Shown here piece after piece: positions 7,148-16,000 of a stretch of DNA of 64,000 nucleotides. This DNA is from Gammaproteobacteria bacterium. Its GTDB lineage: Bacteria; Pseudomonadota; Gammaproteobacteria; GCA-001735895. Location of the stretch: assembly GCA_029862005.1 (NCBI GenBank), contig JAOTYD010000001.1, positions 248,001 through 312,000 of the forward strand, given 5' to 3'. A program made the translations under genes and the position numbers. Every line of letters starts with the position of its first letter. Positions within the stretch are counted from its first letter, which is position 1. The notes below the pieces were generated by a model. It saw only the letters and a list, made by a program, of their open reading frames with translations, made no database searches and was not told the DNA's origin.

Positions 7148-9229
7148 GTGTCCGATGCGAATGTAGTCAGCATTGAAGACGGCTTAAGCCCGGGAACGGT
7201 CACTAAAAACCGCGTCGGGGCGATGACTCACCTGTTCCCGCGCGGAAATCTGACTGATCCCGAATTGCTCGACGCATTAAGTGCTGCGGTCGACGAAAGC
7301 ATCGCCAGCCAGGAAGTGCAGTTGATCATCGACATGGTGAGCGTATCCCTGGTTAATAGCAAAGCCCTCGAAATCCTGTTTGACCTGCGCCAGGACCTGG
7401 TCAGGGCCGGTGGCTGGTTGAAAGTTACCAATGCCAAGCCGCTGATACGAGACATATTCCTGGTCACCGGTCTGGACCAGGTCATCGATATCGTCAACAG
7501 TTTCAATATCGATAAAACCGAGGTGGCCAGGCCTAAAACGACCAGCAGCGAGGGTGTACGCATCGGTGATCTGCTGGTTAACAAGGGACTGCTATCCAAG
7601 GAGAAAGTCGAAGAGGCGATCGTACTGCAGAAAAAAAGCGGCAAGCGCCTGGGCCAGATTATCGTCAGCAAAGGCTGGGTCAGCGAAGACGTTTTTCTGA
7701 CCGCGCTCGGTGAACAGCTGGGAATTCCCCATATCGTGATGCGCCAGGGGCTGGTCGATCAGGACGTATTTAATCAGCTCGAACTCGAGGTATCGCAGAG
7801 GCTCAAGGTGGTGCCGATGTTCCTCGTGCACGGCGAGCTTACGTTGGCGACATCGGATCCACAGGCCATCGCCAGCTTCAGCGAAATCGAAGAGAAGTTG
7901 AACTGCAAGATCCGTCCGGTACTGGTGCGTAAAAGCGACATCATCAAGACCCTTAACGAAGCGGGATCCGATAATATCTACGGCGCCGAAATCATCGAGG
8001 ATCTCGAAGACGATTTCGAGTTTATCGACAACGCGCCGCCGGATGATTATACCGGGATCGATGAGCTGGCGGCGGGCAGCCCGGTCATCAACATGGTGAA
8101 CTCGATTATTCAGCGCGCGGTCCACGACAAGGTCAGCGATATCCACATCGAACCGTCGCAAAAAAAATGCCGCGTGCGCTTTCGCATCGATGGCCTGCTC
8201 TACGAAGTCATGACGCCGCGTATCGATTTGCACCCGGCGTTGGTATCGCGCCTCAAAGTCATGGCCAATCTCGATATCGCCGAACGTCGAATGCCACAGG
8301 ACGGCCGCATCCAGGTGCATACCCAGGGTCGTTCGGTCGACCTGCGTTTCAGCTCGCTGCCCGGGCTGCACGGGGAAAAAGTGGTGTTGCGGGTACTGGA
8401 CAAGAACCAGTCAATCCTCGACATTGAAAAACTCGGCATGCAAGAGCCCAATGTCGTCACCTACAAGCGCCTACTGGATCGCAGTTACGGCCTGATCCTC
8501 GTCACCGGGCCAACCGGTAGCGGTAAAACCACGAGCCTGTACTCGGCGATCAATTATCTCAACAGTCTCGAGAAAAATATCGTCACGATTGAGGACCCGG
8601 TCGAGTACCAGCTTGATATCGTTAATCAGAACCCGGTGCGCGAAAACATCGGCCTGAGCTTCGCCAAGATGCTCAAGCACGTGCTGCGCCAGGACCCCGA
8701 CGTAGTCATGGTCGGTGAAATACGCGAACGTGAAACCGCGGAGATCGCGGTGCAGGCAGCGCTGACCGGGCACCTGGTGCTGTCCACGCTGCACACCAAC
8801 GACAGTATCGGCGCGGTCACACGCATGATCGACATGGGGGTAGAACCCTACCTGCTGTCCTCGGCCCTGATCGGCGTAGTCGCGCAGCGCCTGGTGCGCT
8901 CGATCTGCCCCAATTGCAAGACCGAGTTTCTGGCGAGCCCCGAGATGATCGAGAAATACGGCTGGCAGGACCAGGGCAAGGTGCGCCTGTCCAAGGGCCG
9001 CGGCTGTGCCGAATGCTACGATGCCGGCTATCGAGGGCGCATGGGCATCCACGAAATTATCGAAACCAATCCCGAGCTGCAGCGCCTGATCATCGCCAAT
9101 GCGTCGCGCGATGAACTCACTGATTATCTGAACCAGCACGAGATCAAGCTGCTATTCGACGATGGCATCGATCGCGTGCGCGAAGGCCAGACCACGATCG
9201 AAGAAATCTGGCGCGCGGTCAATAGTTAG
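7148..9229 (+). CDS. STAS-GspE/PilB-type assembly ATPase
   Basis: This 693-residue hexameric secretion/pilus ATPase starts at a GTG. Residues about 20-115 look like a STAS domain (LIIDMVSVSLVNSKALEIL, then VTGLDQVIDIV), which is not part of ordinary GspE or PilB. Residues about 140-290 match the MshEN/T2SSE N-terminal domain (IGDLLVNKGLLSKEKVEEAI and KRLGQIIVSKGWVSE), a domain known to bind c-di-GMP in MshE. The motor domain has Walker A GPTGSGKTT near residue 453, an Asp-box, Walker B (DVVMVGEIRE) and two zinc-binding Cys pairs (CPNC and CAEC). It should power subunit assembly at the inner membrane with the GspF/PilC protein encoded 15 bases downstream. Confidence 0.92.
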   Translation: MSDANVVSIEDGLSPGTVTKNRVGAMTHLFPRGNLTDPELLDALSAAVDESIASQEVQLIIDMVSVSLVNSKALEILFDLRQDLVRAGGWLKVTNAKPLIRDIFLVTGLDQVIDIVNSFNIDKTEVARPKTTSSEGVRIGDLLVNKGLLSKEKVEEAIVLQKKSGKRLGQIIVSKGWVSEDVFLTALGEQLGIPHIVMRQGLVDQDVFNQLELEVSQRLKVVPMFLVHGELTLATSDPQAIASFSEIEEKLNCKIRPVLVRKSDIIKTLNEAGSDNIYGAEIIEDLEDDFEFIDNAPPDDYTGIDELAAGSPVINMVNSIIQRAVHDKVSDIHIEPSQKKCRVRFRIDGLLYEVMTPRIDLHPALVSRLKVMANLDIAERRMPQDGRIQVHTQGRSVDLRFSSLPGLHGEKVVLRVLDKNQSILDIEKLGMQEPNVVTYKRLLDRSYGLILVTGPTGSGKTTSLYSAINYLNSLEKNIVTIEDPVEYQLDIVNQNPVRENIGLSFAKMLKHVLRQDPDVVMVGEIRERETAEIAVQAALTGHLVLSTLHTNDSIGAVTRMIDMGVEPYLLSSALIGVVAQRLVRSICPNCKTEFLASPEMIEKYGWQDQGKVRLSKGRGCAECYDAGYRGRMGIHEIIETNPELQRLIIANASRDELTDYLNQHEIKLLFDDGIDRVREGQTTIEEIWRAVNS

Positions 9230-9244
9230 GGACCCGGATGAAGC

Positions 9245-10366
9245 ATGGCGATTAACACCAAACAGCACACGATCGTGGCGCAGGCATCGACACCGACACC
9301 CGCATCGGTGCCAAAATTTCAGCTCAGGCAGGCGGTCGGTGACAAGGAGCGTCGCTTCTTCACCGAGCAAATGTCGTTATTGCTGGAGACCGGCACTCCA
9401 CTACAGGCGAGCCTGCAGGCCATGAAAAAGCAGGTTGACAACCCGGCGATGCTCGAACTACTCGATCAACTCATCGAAGATATCGGCCAGGGGATGCAGT
9501 TCTCAACTGCGCTGGCCAAACATCCCGCGGTCTTCTCGACCACCTATACCAACCTGGTGGCGGCGAGTGAGGAGGGCGGCTTCATGCACGAAGTGCTGCG
9601 ACAGTTGCTGGCTCTGGATGAGAAACGCGAAGAGTTGCGCAAGACCATGGTTTCAGCGTTGTCATACCCGGTATTTCTGCTGGTATTTGCATTAGCCGTG
9701 GTCGTGTTCGTACTGGTGGTGGTGTTTCCAAAATTCGCCGACCTGTTTTCGCAAATCCAGGATCAATTACCGGTCACCACCAAATACCTGATGGCAACCA
9801 GCAACGTGTTGAAAGATCACTGGATCGAGTTGACGATCGGTCTGGTGGTGTCGATTAGTGGCTTCAAGTTCTGGTCCAAAACCGAAAATGGCATCCGCAA
9901 GCTCGACTGGGCCAAATTAAATTTCCCGCTGATACGGCACATATTCGTCCAGCTTTACCTGGTTAACACGATGCGGGTATTGAGCATGTCGCTCGGCAAC
10001 GGCGTCGGCATGATGGATTCGCTGCATGCCTGCAAGTTTGTCGTCAAAAACAGCTTGTTCCAGGACTTTATCGGGCAGGTCGAAAACCAGGTCGAAACCG
10101 GCGCCGGCATCGCCGCGGGTTTTCAGAACATCAGCTTCATTCCGCCGATCGTGGAACAGATGATCAGTACCGGCGAAGAAACCGGAAATTTACCTAAAGT
10201 TATGGGCCGCCTGGCCGATTATTTTGAAGGCGAGCTAGCAAGCAAGCTGCAAACCCTGTCACGACTTGCTGAACCAGTGATGTTGCTGATCATGGGGGGT
10301 GTCGTGGGCTTGATTGTCAGTTCGCTGATTTTACCGATTTTCAAGCTGACGCGGGTCGTTGGCTGA
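9245..10366 (+). CDS. GspF/PilC inner-membrane platform protein
   Basis: The 373-residue protein contains two T2SSF domains: about 50-175, opening with the FTEQMSLLLETGTPL motif, and about 245-365, with STGEETGNLPKVM. Three membrane helices sit at about 140-162, 190-212 and 340-362. It anchors the ATPase and feeds (pseudo)pilins into the growing fibre. Length is slightly shorter than typical PilC (about 400). The gene follows the ATPase by 15 bases and is separated from the pilin genes by a 119-base gap, long enough for a separate pilin promoter, although none is clear. Confidence 0.92.
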   Translation: MAINTKQHTIVAQASTPTPASVPKFQLRQAVGDKERRFFTEQMSLLLETGTPLQASLQAMKKQVDNPAMLELLDQLIEDIGQGMQFSTALAKHPAVFSTTYTNLVAASEEGGFMHEVLRQLLALDEKREELRKTMVSALSYPVFLLVFALAVVVFVLVVVFPKFADLFSQIQDQLPVTTKYLMATSNVLKDHWIELTIGLVVSISGFKFWSKTENGIRKLDWAKLNFPLIRHIFVQLYLVNTMRVLSMSLGNGVGMMDSLHACKFVVKNSLFQDFIGQVENQVETGAGIAAGFQNISFIPPIVEQMISTGEETGNLPKVMGRLADYFEGELASKLQTLSRLAEPVMLLIMGGVVGLIVSSLILPIFKLTRVVG

Positions 10367-10485
10367 GGAAAAGCGATAGTTAATGTTAATTGAATCACGG
10401 TTTTCTGCGATACAGGCAAATATTTAAAATATCGTGACTATACTCAAAAAAGTTAGATTTACGTGAATTATAAAGGGTGAGAGAA

Positions 10486-11061
10486 ATGCAACCAATCCGC
10501 AACACAATTCAGAAGGGATTTACCCTCGTCGAACTGTTGATCGTGGTTATCATACTGGCGCTGCTGGCGGCAATCGTGGTGCCGCAATTCGCTTCATCAA
10601 CCGATGATGCCAGATTGGCGTCGCTGGATACCACGTTGGGTAACGTGCGCTCGGCGATAGACCTGTATTTTCAACAACACGGAGAATATCCCGGCGAACT
10701 CACTGCGGTCGATGCGGCCTGTACGGGCACCGATGGTACTGGTACCGGTGGCGCAGGTGCGCAGGGAGCACAGGCTTTCCTTGATCAACTCAGCCTGTAT
10801 ACCGATGCTGAAGGTGGTGCCTGTAGTATCGCCGATGCCAATTTCCAATTTGGTCCGTACCTGAAGAAAAATACGCTGCCTGCAAATCCGATTACCGGCG
10901 TGGCCACGCTTGTAGTTGTTAACGATGGCGACCTGGTGATGCCCGGAGATGGTGCCAATGGCGGCTGGAAATACGATATCCTGGTCGGCAAGTTTATTGC
11001 CAACGATACCACCGACATCGATGGTGCAGGCCCAGGTACGGAAACTTACGATCAGCGCTAG
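10486..11061 (+). CDS. major (pseudo)pilin, GspG-like
   Basis: The 191-residue prepilin has a class III signal: a short basic leader ending QKG, cut before FTLVELLIV, with Glu5 in place and a 20-residue hydrophobic helix. ATG 10486 is favoured over GTG 10477 because AAAGGGTGAG directly precedes it. The C-terminal part holds a GspG-like order (LGNVRSAIDLYFQQHGEYPG, then a disulfide-capable Cys pair) and a Gly/Thr-rich loop. It is the first of five tandem pilin-like genes arranged like gspG-H-I-J-K, so it is taken as the main fibre subunit. A prepilin peptidase must be supplied from elsewhere. Confidence 0.88.
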   Translation: MQPIRNTIQKGFTLVELLIVVIILALLAAIVVPQFASSTDDARLASLDTTLGNVRSAIDLYFQQHGEYPGELTAVDAACTGTDGTGTGGAGAQGAQAFLDQLSLYTDAEGGACSIADANFQFGPYLKKNTLPANPITGVATLVVVNDGDLVMPGDGANGGWKYDILVGKFIANDTTDIDGAGPGTETYDQR

Positions 11062-11072
11062 GTTTCAACAGT

Positions 11073-11657
11073 GTGTACCGCGAGCAAAATCCTAAGATTA
11101 AACTGTATCAAAAGCAGGCTGGTTTCAGCCTGCTGGAAATTTCCATTGTAGTACTCGTTCTGGGAATCATGGCCATCGTCGTGATCCCCGATTCTTCTCC
11201 CACCAATCAGCAGAAACTCGATCTCGCCGCAGAACAGATTGCGCAGGCGTTGCGCTTTGCACACAGCGAAGCATTGCGCACTGGTGAACATCACGGCGTT
11301 ACCATCAGCCAGGTCACGCAGACCATCACGGTAAAGAAATGGGACCTGACCACGGACCCGGTCAGCACCGAGCTGGTGCCGTACCATCCGGTCGACAAGC
11401 AAAGCTTCGTCTTCGATGCCGATACCATGAGCCTCGCCCCGGGCGTATCGATTATCAACAGCAGCGATATTTTCAATTACGTGACAATCGGCCGTCGACG
11501 CAGCCTGATTTTCGATCCTGAGGGCGTGCCGGTATGGGTGCTCGGTTCTGACGATAGCATCTACCGGTTACTCGACGGGATAGTCGAACTCAGTAATGGT
11601 CAGAATCAGCGCAATATTGCAGTCGCACCGCTAACCGGCCGGGTGACGGTGCAATGA
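11073..11657 (+). CDS. minor pseudopilin, GspH/FimT-like
   Basis: This 194-residue prepilin starts at GTG, with leader ...QKQAG cut before FSLLEISIVVLVLG and Glu5 present. The soluble part is GspH/FimT-like: LDLAAEQIAQALRFAHSEALRTGEHHGVTI is the typical helix-to-sheet junction of that family. It lies 11 bases after the GspG-like gene and overlaps the next gene by 4 bases. It probably helps initiate the fibre with the I, J and K proteins. Confidence 0.82.
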   Translation: MYREQNPKIKLYQKQAGFSLLEISIVVLVLGIMAIVVIPDSSPTNQQKLDLAAEQIAQALRFAHSEALRTGEHHGVTISQVTQTITVKKWDLTTDPVSTELVPYHPVDKQSFVFDADTMSLAPGVSIINSSDIFNYVTIGRRRSLIFDPEGVPVWVLGSDDSIYRLLDGIVELSNGQNQRNIAVAPLTGRVTVQ

Positions 11658-12076
11658 AACATCGGCAAGCGGGTTTTTCCTACATGGAACTGCTGATCGC
11701 GACCCTGCTGATCGTGATTATGCTGGTGCCGGCGCTGGATGCGATGCAAAGCGGCATCCAGGGTAGTGGTATCCATACCCAACTCGCCCAGAACCAGTAT
11801 CGAATGATCTCAAAGATGGAACAGACCCTGGCGTTGCCGTTTAGCGAACTGCTGACGCAGGCCGACCTGGTTGCCGACCCGACCGTACTGATACCCGCAC
11901 CTTATTCCGATAGCGCGGGTACCGAGTCACGCCGCTTGGTATTTCTGGCACGCTACGATGGCGATAACGCCGATGCCGATGACGATCCGTTTACCGGCAT
12001 CGATGCGGGACTTTTGTGGGTGCGGGTAACCATCGAAGATAGTCCACGCGCACTGGAGACCGTGATCGTTGAATAG
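11654..12076 (+). CDS. minor pseudopilin, GspI-position
   Basis: A small 140-residue prepilin with a short leader (MKHRQAG) cut before FSYMELLIATLLIVIM; Glu5 is present. The rest is short and poorly conserved, with DGDNADADDDPF as an acidic patch near residues 108-119 that may bind calcium. Overlaps with both neighbours (4 and 8 bases) make the five pilin genes one translational unit. Assignment to GspI rests mainly on gene order and size. Confidence 0.75.
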   Translation: MKHRQAGFSYMELLIATLLIVIMLVPALDAMQSGIQGSGIHTQLAQNQYRMISKMEQTLALPFSELLTQADLVADPTVLIPAPYSDSAGTESRRLVFLARYDGDNADADDDPFTGIDAGLLWVRVTIEDSPRALETVIVE

Positions 12077-13088
12077 CTTCCCACCAACCTGGTCGTCACC
12101 AGGGTTGCTCTCCAGCCGCGACGGTTTTACCTACGTCGAACTGATGATTGCGCTCGCGATCGCGTCGCTGATTATTCTCGGTCTCACTGGCGTGGTCAAC
12201 CAGGCGCTGCAGTCGCAGGATGCCGTCTCGGAAACCAATCAGCTGACGCGCGATGCGCGCTTCGCGATGCAGCGCATGCTGCGCACGGTTGCCCATTCGC
12301 GTCGCTTGTTGCTCCCATTACGGGATAAACCGGCATCCAACTGGCCGGAAAATATCCGTGAGCAAACCGTGCCGCCGTCGCCACCGATCGGTGATAGCAC
12401 GCTCGCGACCGCGGTGCTCGCGGTGACGCTGCCGGCTTATGTCGACCTGGACAATGACGGCTTCCCGGATGCCGACGACGATCGGGATGGGCAAATCGAT
12501 GAGGACTTGCCTAACGACAATCAGCACGATTTCTTCCCCGGCATTATGCTGATCGACGACGATGGCGATGGTCAGGTCGATGAGAACCCCTCCTTCTGGT
12601 GGGATGATGACGAAACCAACGCGATTTACAACGAGGATCCGCTCAATGGTATCGATGACGAGGGTGATAATAACGTCGATGAAGATACAGCGAGCGACCA
12701 GAATGGTGATGGTTGTCCTGGAACATGCGGAGTCGATGACGATGGAGACGGGGCAATAGATGAAGGCAGCAACGATGACGATGATGAGGATGGAAATACT
12801 TTCGACGATCCCTATGACCCGGTCGTCTTTTACCTGAGCAGTGGGTCTCTGGTCGAACGCATGCCGGCACCCTGGGATACAGACGGTATCAGCGTGCCCG
12901 ATGGCCCGGTCGATGGTCGTGATTTCATCGAATCGGTGATTGCCGAAAATGTGACCCGCTTTCGCGTCGAGCGCGTGGATAACAGTAGTGCGATCGAAAT
13001 CATCGACCTCACGCTCGAACTCACCAGTCCGATCACCGGCGAAAGCGTGAGCCTGCAGAGCCAGGTACGGCTCGGGGGTGCGTTGTGA
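12069..13088 (+). CDS. minor pseudopilin, GspJ-like, with Asp-rich calcium-loop insertion
   Basis: This 339-residue prepilin uses a TTG start inside the end of the previous gene. The leader ends SSRDG, then FTYVELMIALAIAS with Glu5. Residues about 45-95 match GspJ (TRDARFAMQRMLRTVAHS). Residues about 125-249 are then a very acidic insert with at least five DxDxDG-type loops, for example DLDNDGFPDADDD, DDDGDGQVDE, DQNGDG and DDDGDGAIDE. These resemble thrombospondin type 3 or dockerin calcium loops. The J-like fold seems to resume after 250 (VVFYLSSGSLVER...). An ordinary GspJ is about 200 residues, so the insert explains the extra length. The insert likely makes fibre-tip assembly or stability calcium dependent. 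Confidence 0.8.
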   Translation: MNSFPPTWSSPGLLSSRDGFTYVELMIALAIASLIILGLTGVVNQALQSQDAVSETNQLTRDARFAMQRMLRTVAHSRRLLLPLRDKPASNWPENIREQTVPPSPPIGDSTLATAVLAVTLPAYVDLDNDGFPDADDDRDGQIDEDLPNDNQHDFFPGIMLIDDDGDGQVDENPSFWWDDDETNAIYNEDPLNGIDDEGDNNVDEDTASDQNGDGCPGTCGVDDDGDGAIDEGSNDDDDEDGNTFDDPYDPVVFYLSSGSLVERMPAPWDTDGISVPDGPVDGRDFIESVIAENVTRFRVERVDNSSAIEIIDLTLELTSPITGESVSLQSQVRLGGAL

Positions 13089-16000
13089 TCCGATTGGCAC
13101 ATCAAGCCGGCTATATCCTGATGCCGGTGATCGTCGTGATCACGCTTGTGGCGGCGATCGCGCTGCTGATGAATACCGAGAGCGCGCTCGAAAGCAATAC
13201 CGCCGGTAGCGAACTCGACGCGCAGCAGGCGCAATACGTCGCCCAGGCGGGGTTGAATAACGCCCTGTGGCTATCCCGGCAACAGGGTTGCAGCGCCTAT
13301 ACCGACCTTACTAACGTCAGTCTCGGCAATGATCAATACACTACTATCCTGACCACCGATCTCGGTACCACGACGAATTACTCGATCCCCGTGGATCAGG
13401 ATGCGTGGATCCGTAGTAGCAATCCAAGCGCCAACAATGCGATTGATGACGGATTACATACCCGGTTCGAGGACGGAGACAGTGAACGATCGTTGTTACG
13501 CTATGACCTGTCGGCATTACCGGCAAATGCCTCGATATTGTCGGCGACAGCGTGGTTTTATGTCACCAATCCCCACCCCGAAGGGCCAATCGATATTCAT
13601 GCATCAACCGCCGACTGGTTGGACACGGACGCTACCTGGAATTCGATGGGTGACAAGATGGATAAGGTGGTTTTAACCAGTATTCCCGCTCAGCCGACTA
13701 CGAATGTCTGGGTATCCGCAAACCTGACTTCACAAGTACAAGCCTGGGTTAATGGACAACCCAATTACGGCATCACGCTGGATTCGAACAGCGAGGGCAG
13801 TTTTGGCGAATACAACAGTACTGAATCGGCAAATGCACCCTATCTCGAAGTGGTCGTCGGTACGTCACCCTCTTCACCGGCCACGTTGAAAGCCGTGGGG
13901 ACGCTTGCCAATGGCGTAACCCGCTCAATTACCCGTGATGATGTTACCCTCTACCAACATCCCCCGACCATGCTTCATTTTCAGCCCGATGCCGTGGAAG
14001 GGGAAGACGCCGAAATCTGGGATCAGGCACCCAACAATAACTACGGCGCCGCGGCTGAAACCTGGGTTTCGTCCGCCAGCAACGATAAGACGCGTTCGCT
14101 GCTGCGCTTCAACCTGGACGCGATACCGGCCGGTGCCAGAATTCTGGGCGCCACGCTGTCGCTTTATCATCGTGACGGTAGCGATTCGAATGTACCGGTT
14201 AGTGCACACCGCATCACCAGTGACTGGATCGAAAGCGAAGTCACCTGGAACAATCGTGATAACACCAATACCTGGAACAATCCCGGCGGTGACTATGATC
14301 CCGATGCCGTTTCCACCACGCTGGTGGATTCTGGCGGAACGCCGGACCCGCAGCGATATGAGTGGGATATCAGCAGCCTGGTACTGGGTTGGATCAATGG
14401 CAGCTATCCAAATTTCGGCGTGGTACTGCTCGTCGAACAAGCCGGCTTTTCGGGCGAGCGCTTCGATACCAGCGATCACGCCGATCCGACCCATCATCCA
14501 CGCCTGAACATCAGTTACACCTGCGCCTGCGGCGAAGCCTGCGTCCCGCCGCAGGGTTCGGGCAAGATCGCGATGATCGGGAATTATTTTTTCGGTAGCC
14601 CAGACCCCAGGGACAGTGAAAAAGAAGCCATAATCGAGTCCTGGGGTTACGAGGTTGATATTCTGGACGACGATACAATCGCCTCCATCGACTTCAGCAA
14701 CTATGACCTGGTGTATATCTCCGAAACGGCTGCGAGCGCAACAGTGGGTACCCAACTGACCAGCCGATCGATCGGAATAGTCAACGAACAGGGTGATCTG
14801 AACGATGAACTCGAACTTGCCGATGCCAAGGCGACCAAGGTTGGTAGCACCATCGATATAGTTGATAACAGTCATTATATAACTGCTCCTTTTGCACCCG
14901 GAACCTTGCCGATTTACTCGGCCGAGATGGAACTTCTGACCGTATCCGGCACCGAAGCCCCGGGACTACAAACCCTGGCCGATGTGGATGCTGTGGGCAG
15001 CCTGGTGCTACTCGATCAGGGTGCAATAACTAGCGGTGGCGGTCCTGCAGCCGGACGTCGGGTCACGTTACCACTGGGCAGGGCTACAAATAGCAACTTC
15101 AACTGGGATCAATTGAATCATAATGGCCGCCTGATCGTGCAACGCGCACTCGCTTGGGGCATCGGCGTCGATATGGTAAGCAGTGGCAATCTGCTGCTGG
15201 TGGTGGTCAATCCTGGCAGCCTGAACACCCAGGAAAGCGCGAAAAAAGCGTTGATCGAATCCTGGGGTTATACCGTCAACCTGATCGACGAATCCGACAG
15301 CCAGGCCAATTTCGATGCGGCCGCCGCCGCTAATGACGTCGCCTATATCCCGCAGGACATCACCTCGTCGAACCTCGGCACCAAGCTGCGCGACGCCACC
15401 ATCGGCGTGGTCAACGAGGAAGGTGAACAAGTTGACGAGCTGGGTATCTCCCAGGACAAGCTGTTCAAGAGCCGGCACGAGATAGACGTCATCGACAACA
15501 CTCACTACATCACCCAGCCTTTTGCATCAGGTCTGCTAACCATTACATCGAGTGACCAGTCGGTGCACATGCTGGCCTCAAACCAGGCCCCCGGTCTCCT
15601 GACGCTGGGGCAGAGCTTCAATACAGGAGCTCTCTGGGAGCCCTCGCTGGCCGTTATAGAGACGGGCGACGATCTCTGGGGCGGTGGCACGGCCGCCGGA
15701 CGCCGCGTCCAGTTGCCCTGGGGCGGTGGCACCTTTGATATAAATCAGCTCACCGACGATGGGCGCACGATCATGCAACGAGCGATCGAGTGGGCCGCTG
15801 GCGCCGGCTGCGCTAGCTCGCCGCCGCTGCTGTTGGTTGTCGGCGACGCGGCTACGCTTTCCAGCAAGGACGCTGGCATGAAGTCCCTGATGGAGTCCTG
15901 GTGTTATAGCGTTACCCTGATCGACGACAGCGACAGCCAGGCCAATTTCGATGCTGCGGCCGCGGCGGTTGACGTTGTCTACGTGTCGGGCACTACCTCG

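Noticed and set aside
12318-13100. Long open frame (260 codons) on the minus strand opposite the GspJ-like gene
   Set aside because: Its Ile/Val-rich composition is simply the antisense of the Asp-rich insert; the plus strand has clear pilin motifs and overlapping neighbours.
13925-14875. Minus-strand open frame of 316 codons inside the giant pilin gene
   Set aside because: It shows no recognisable motif and lies opposite well-supported DNRLRE coding sequence.
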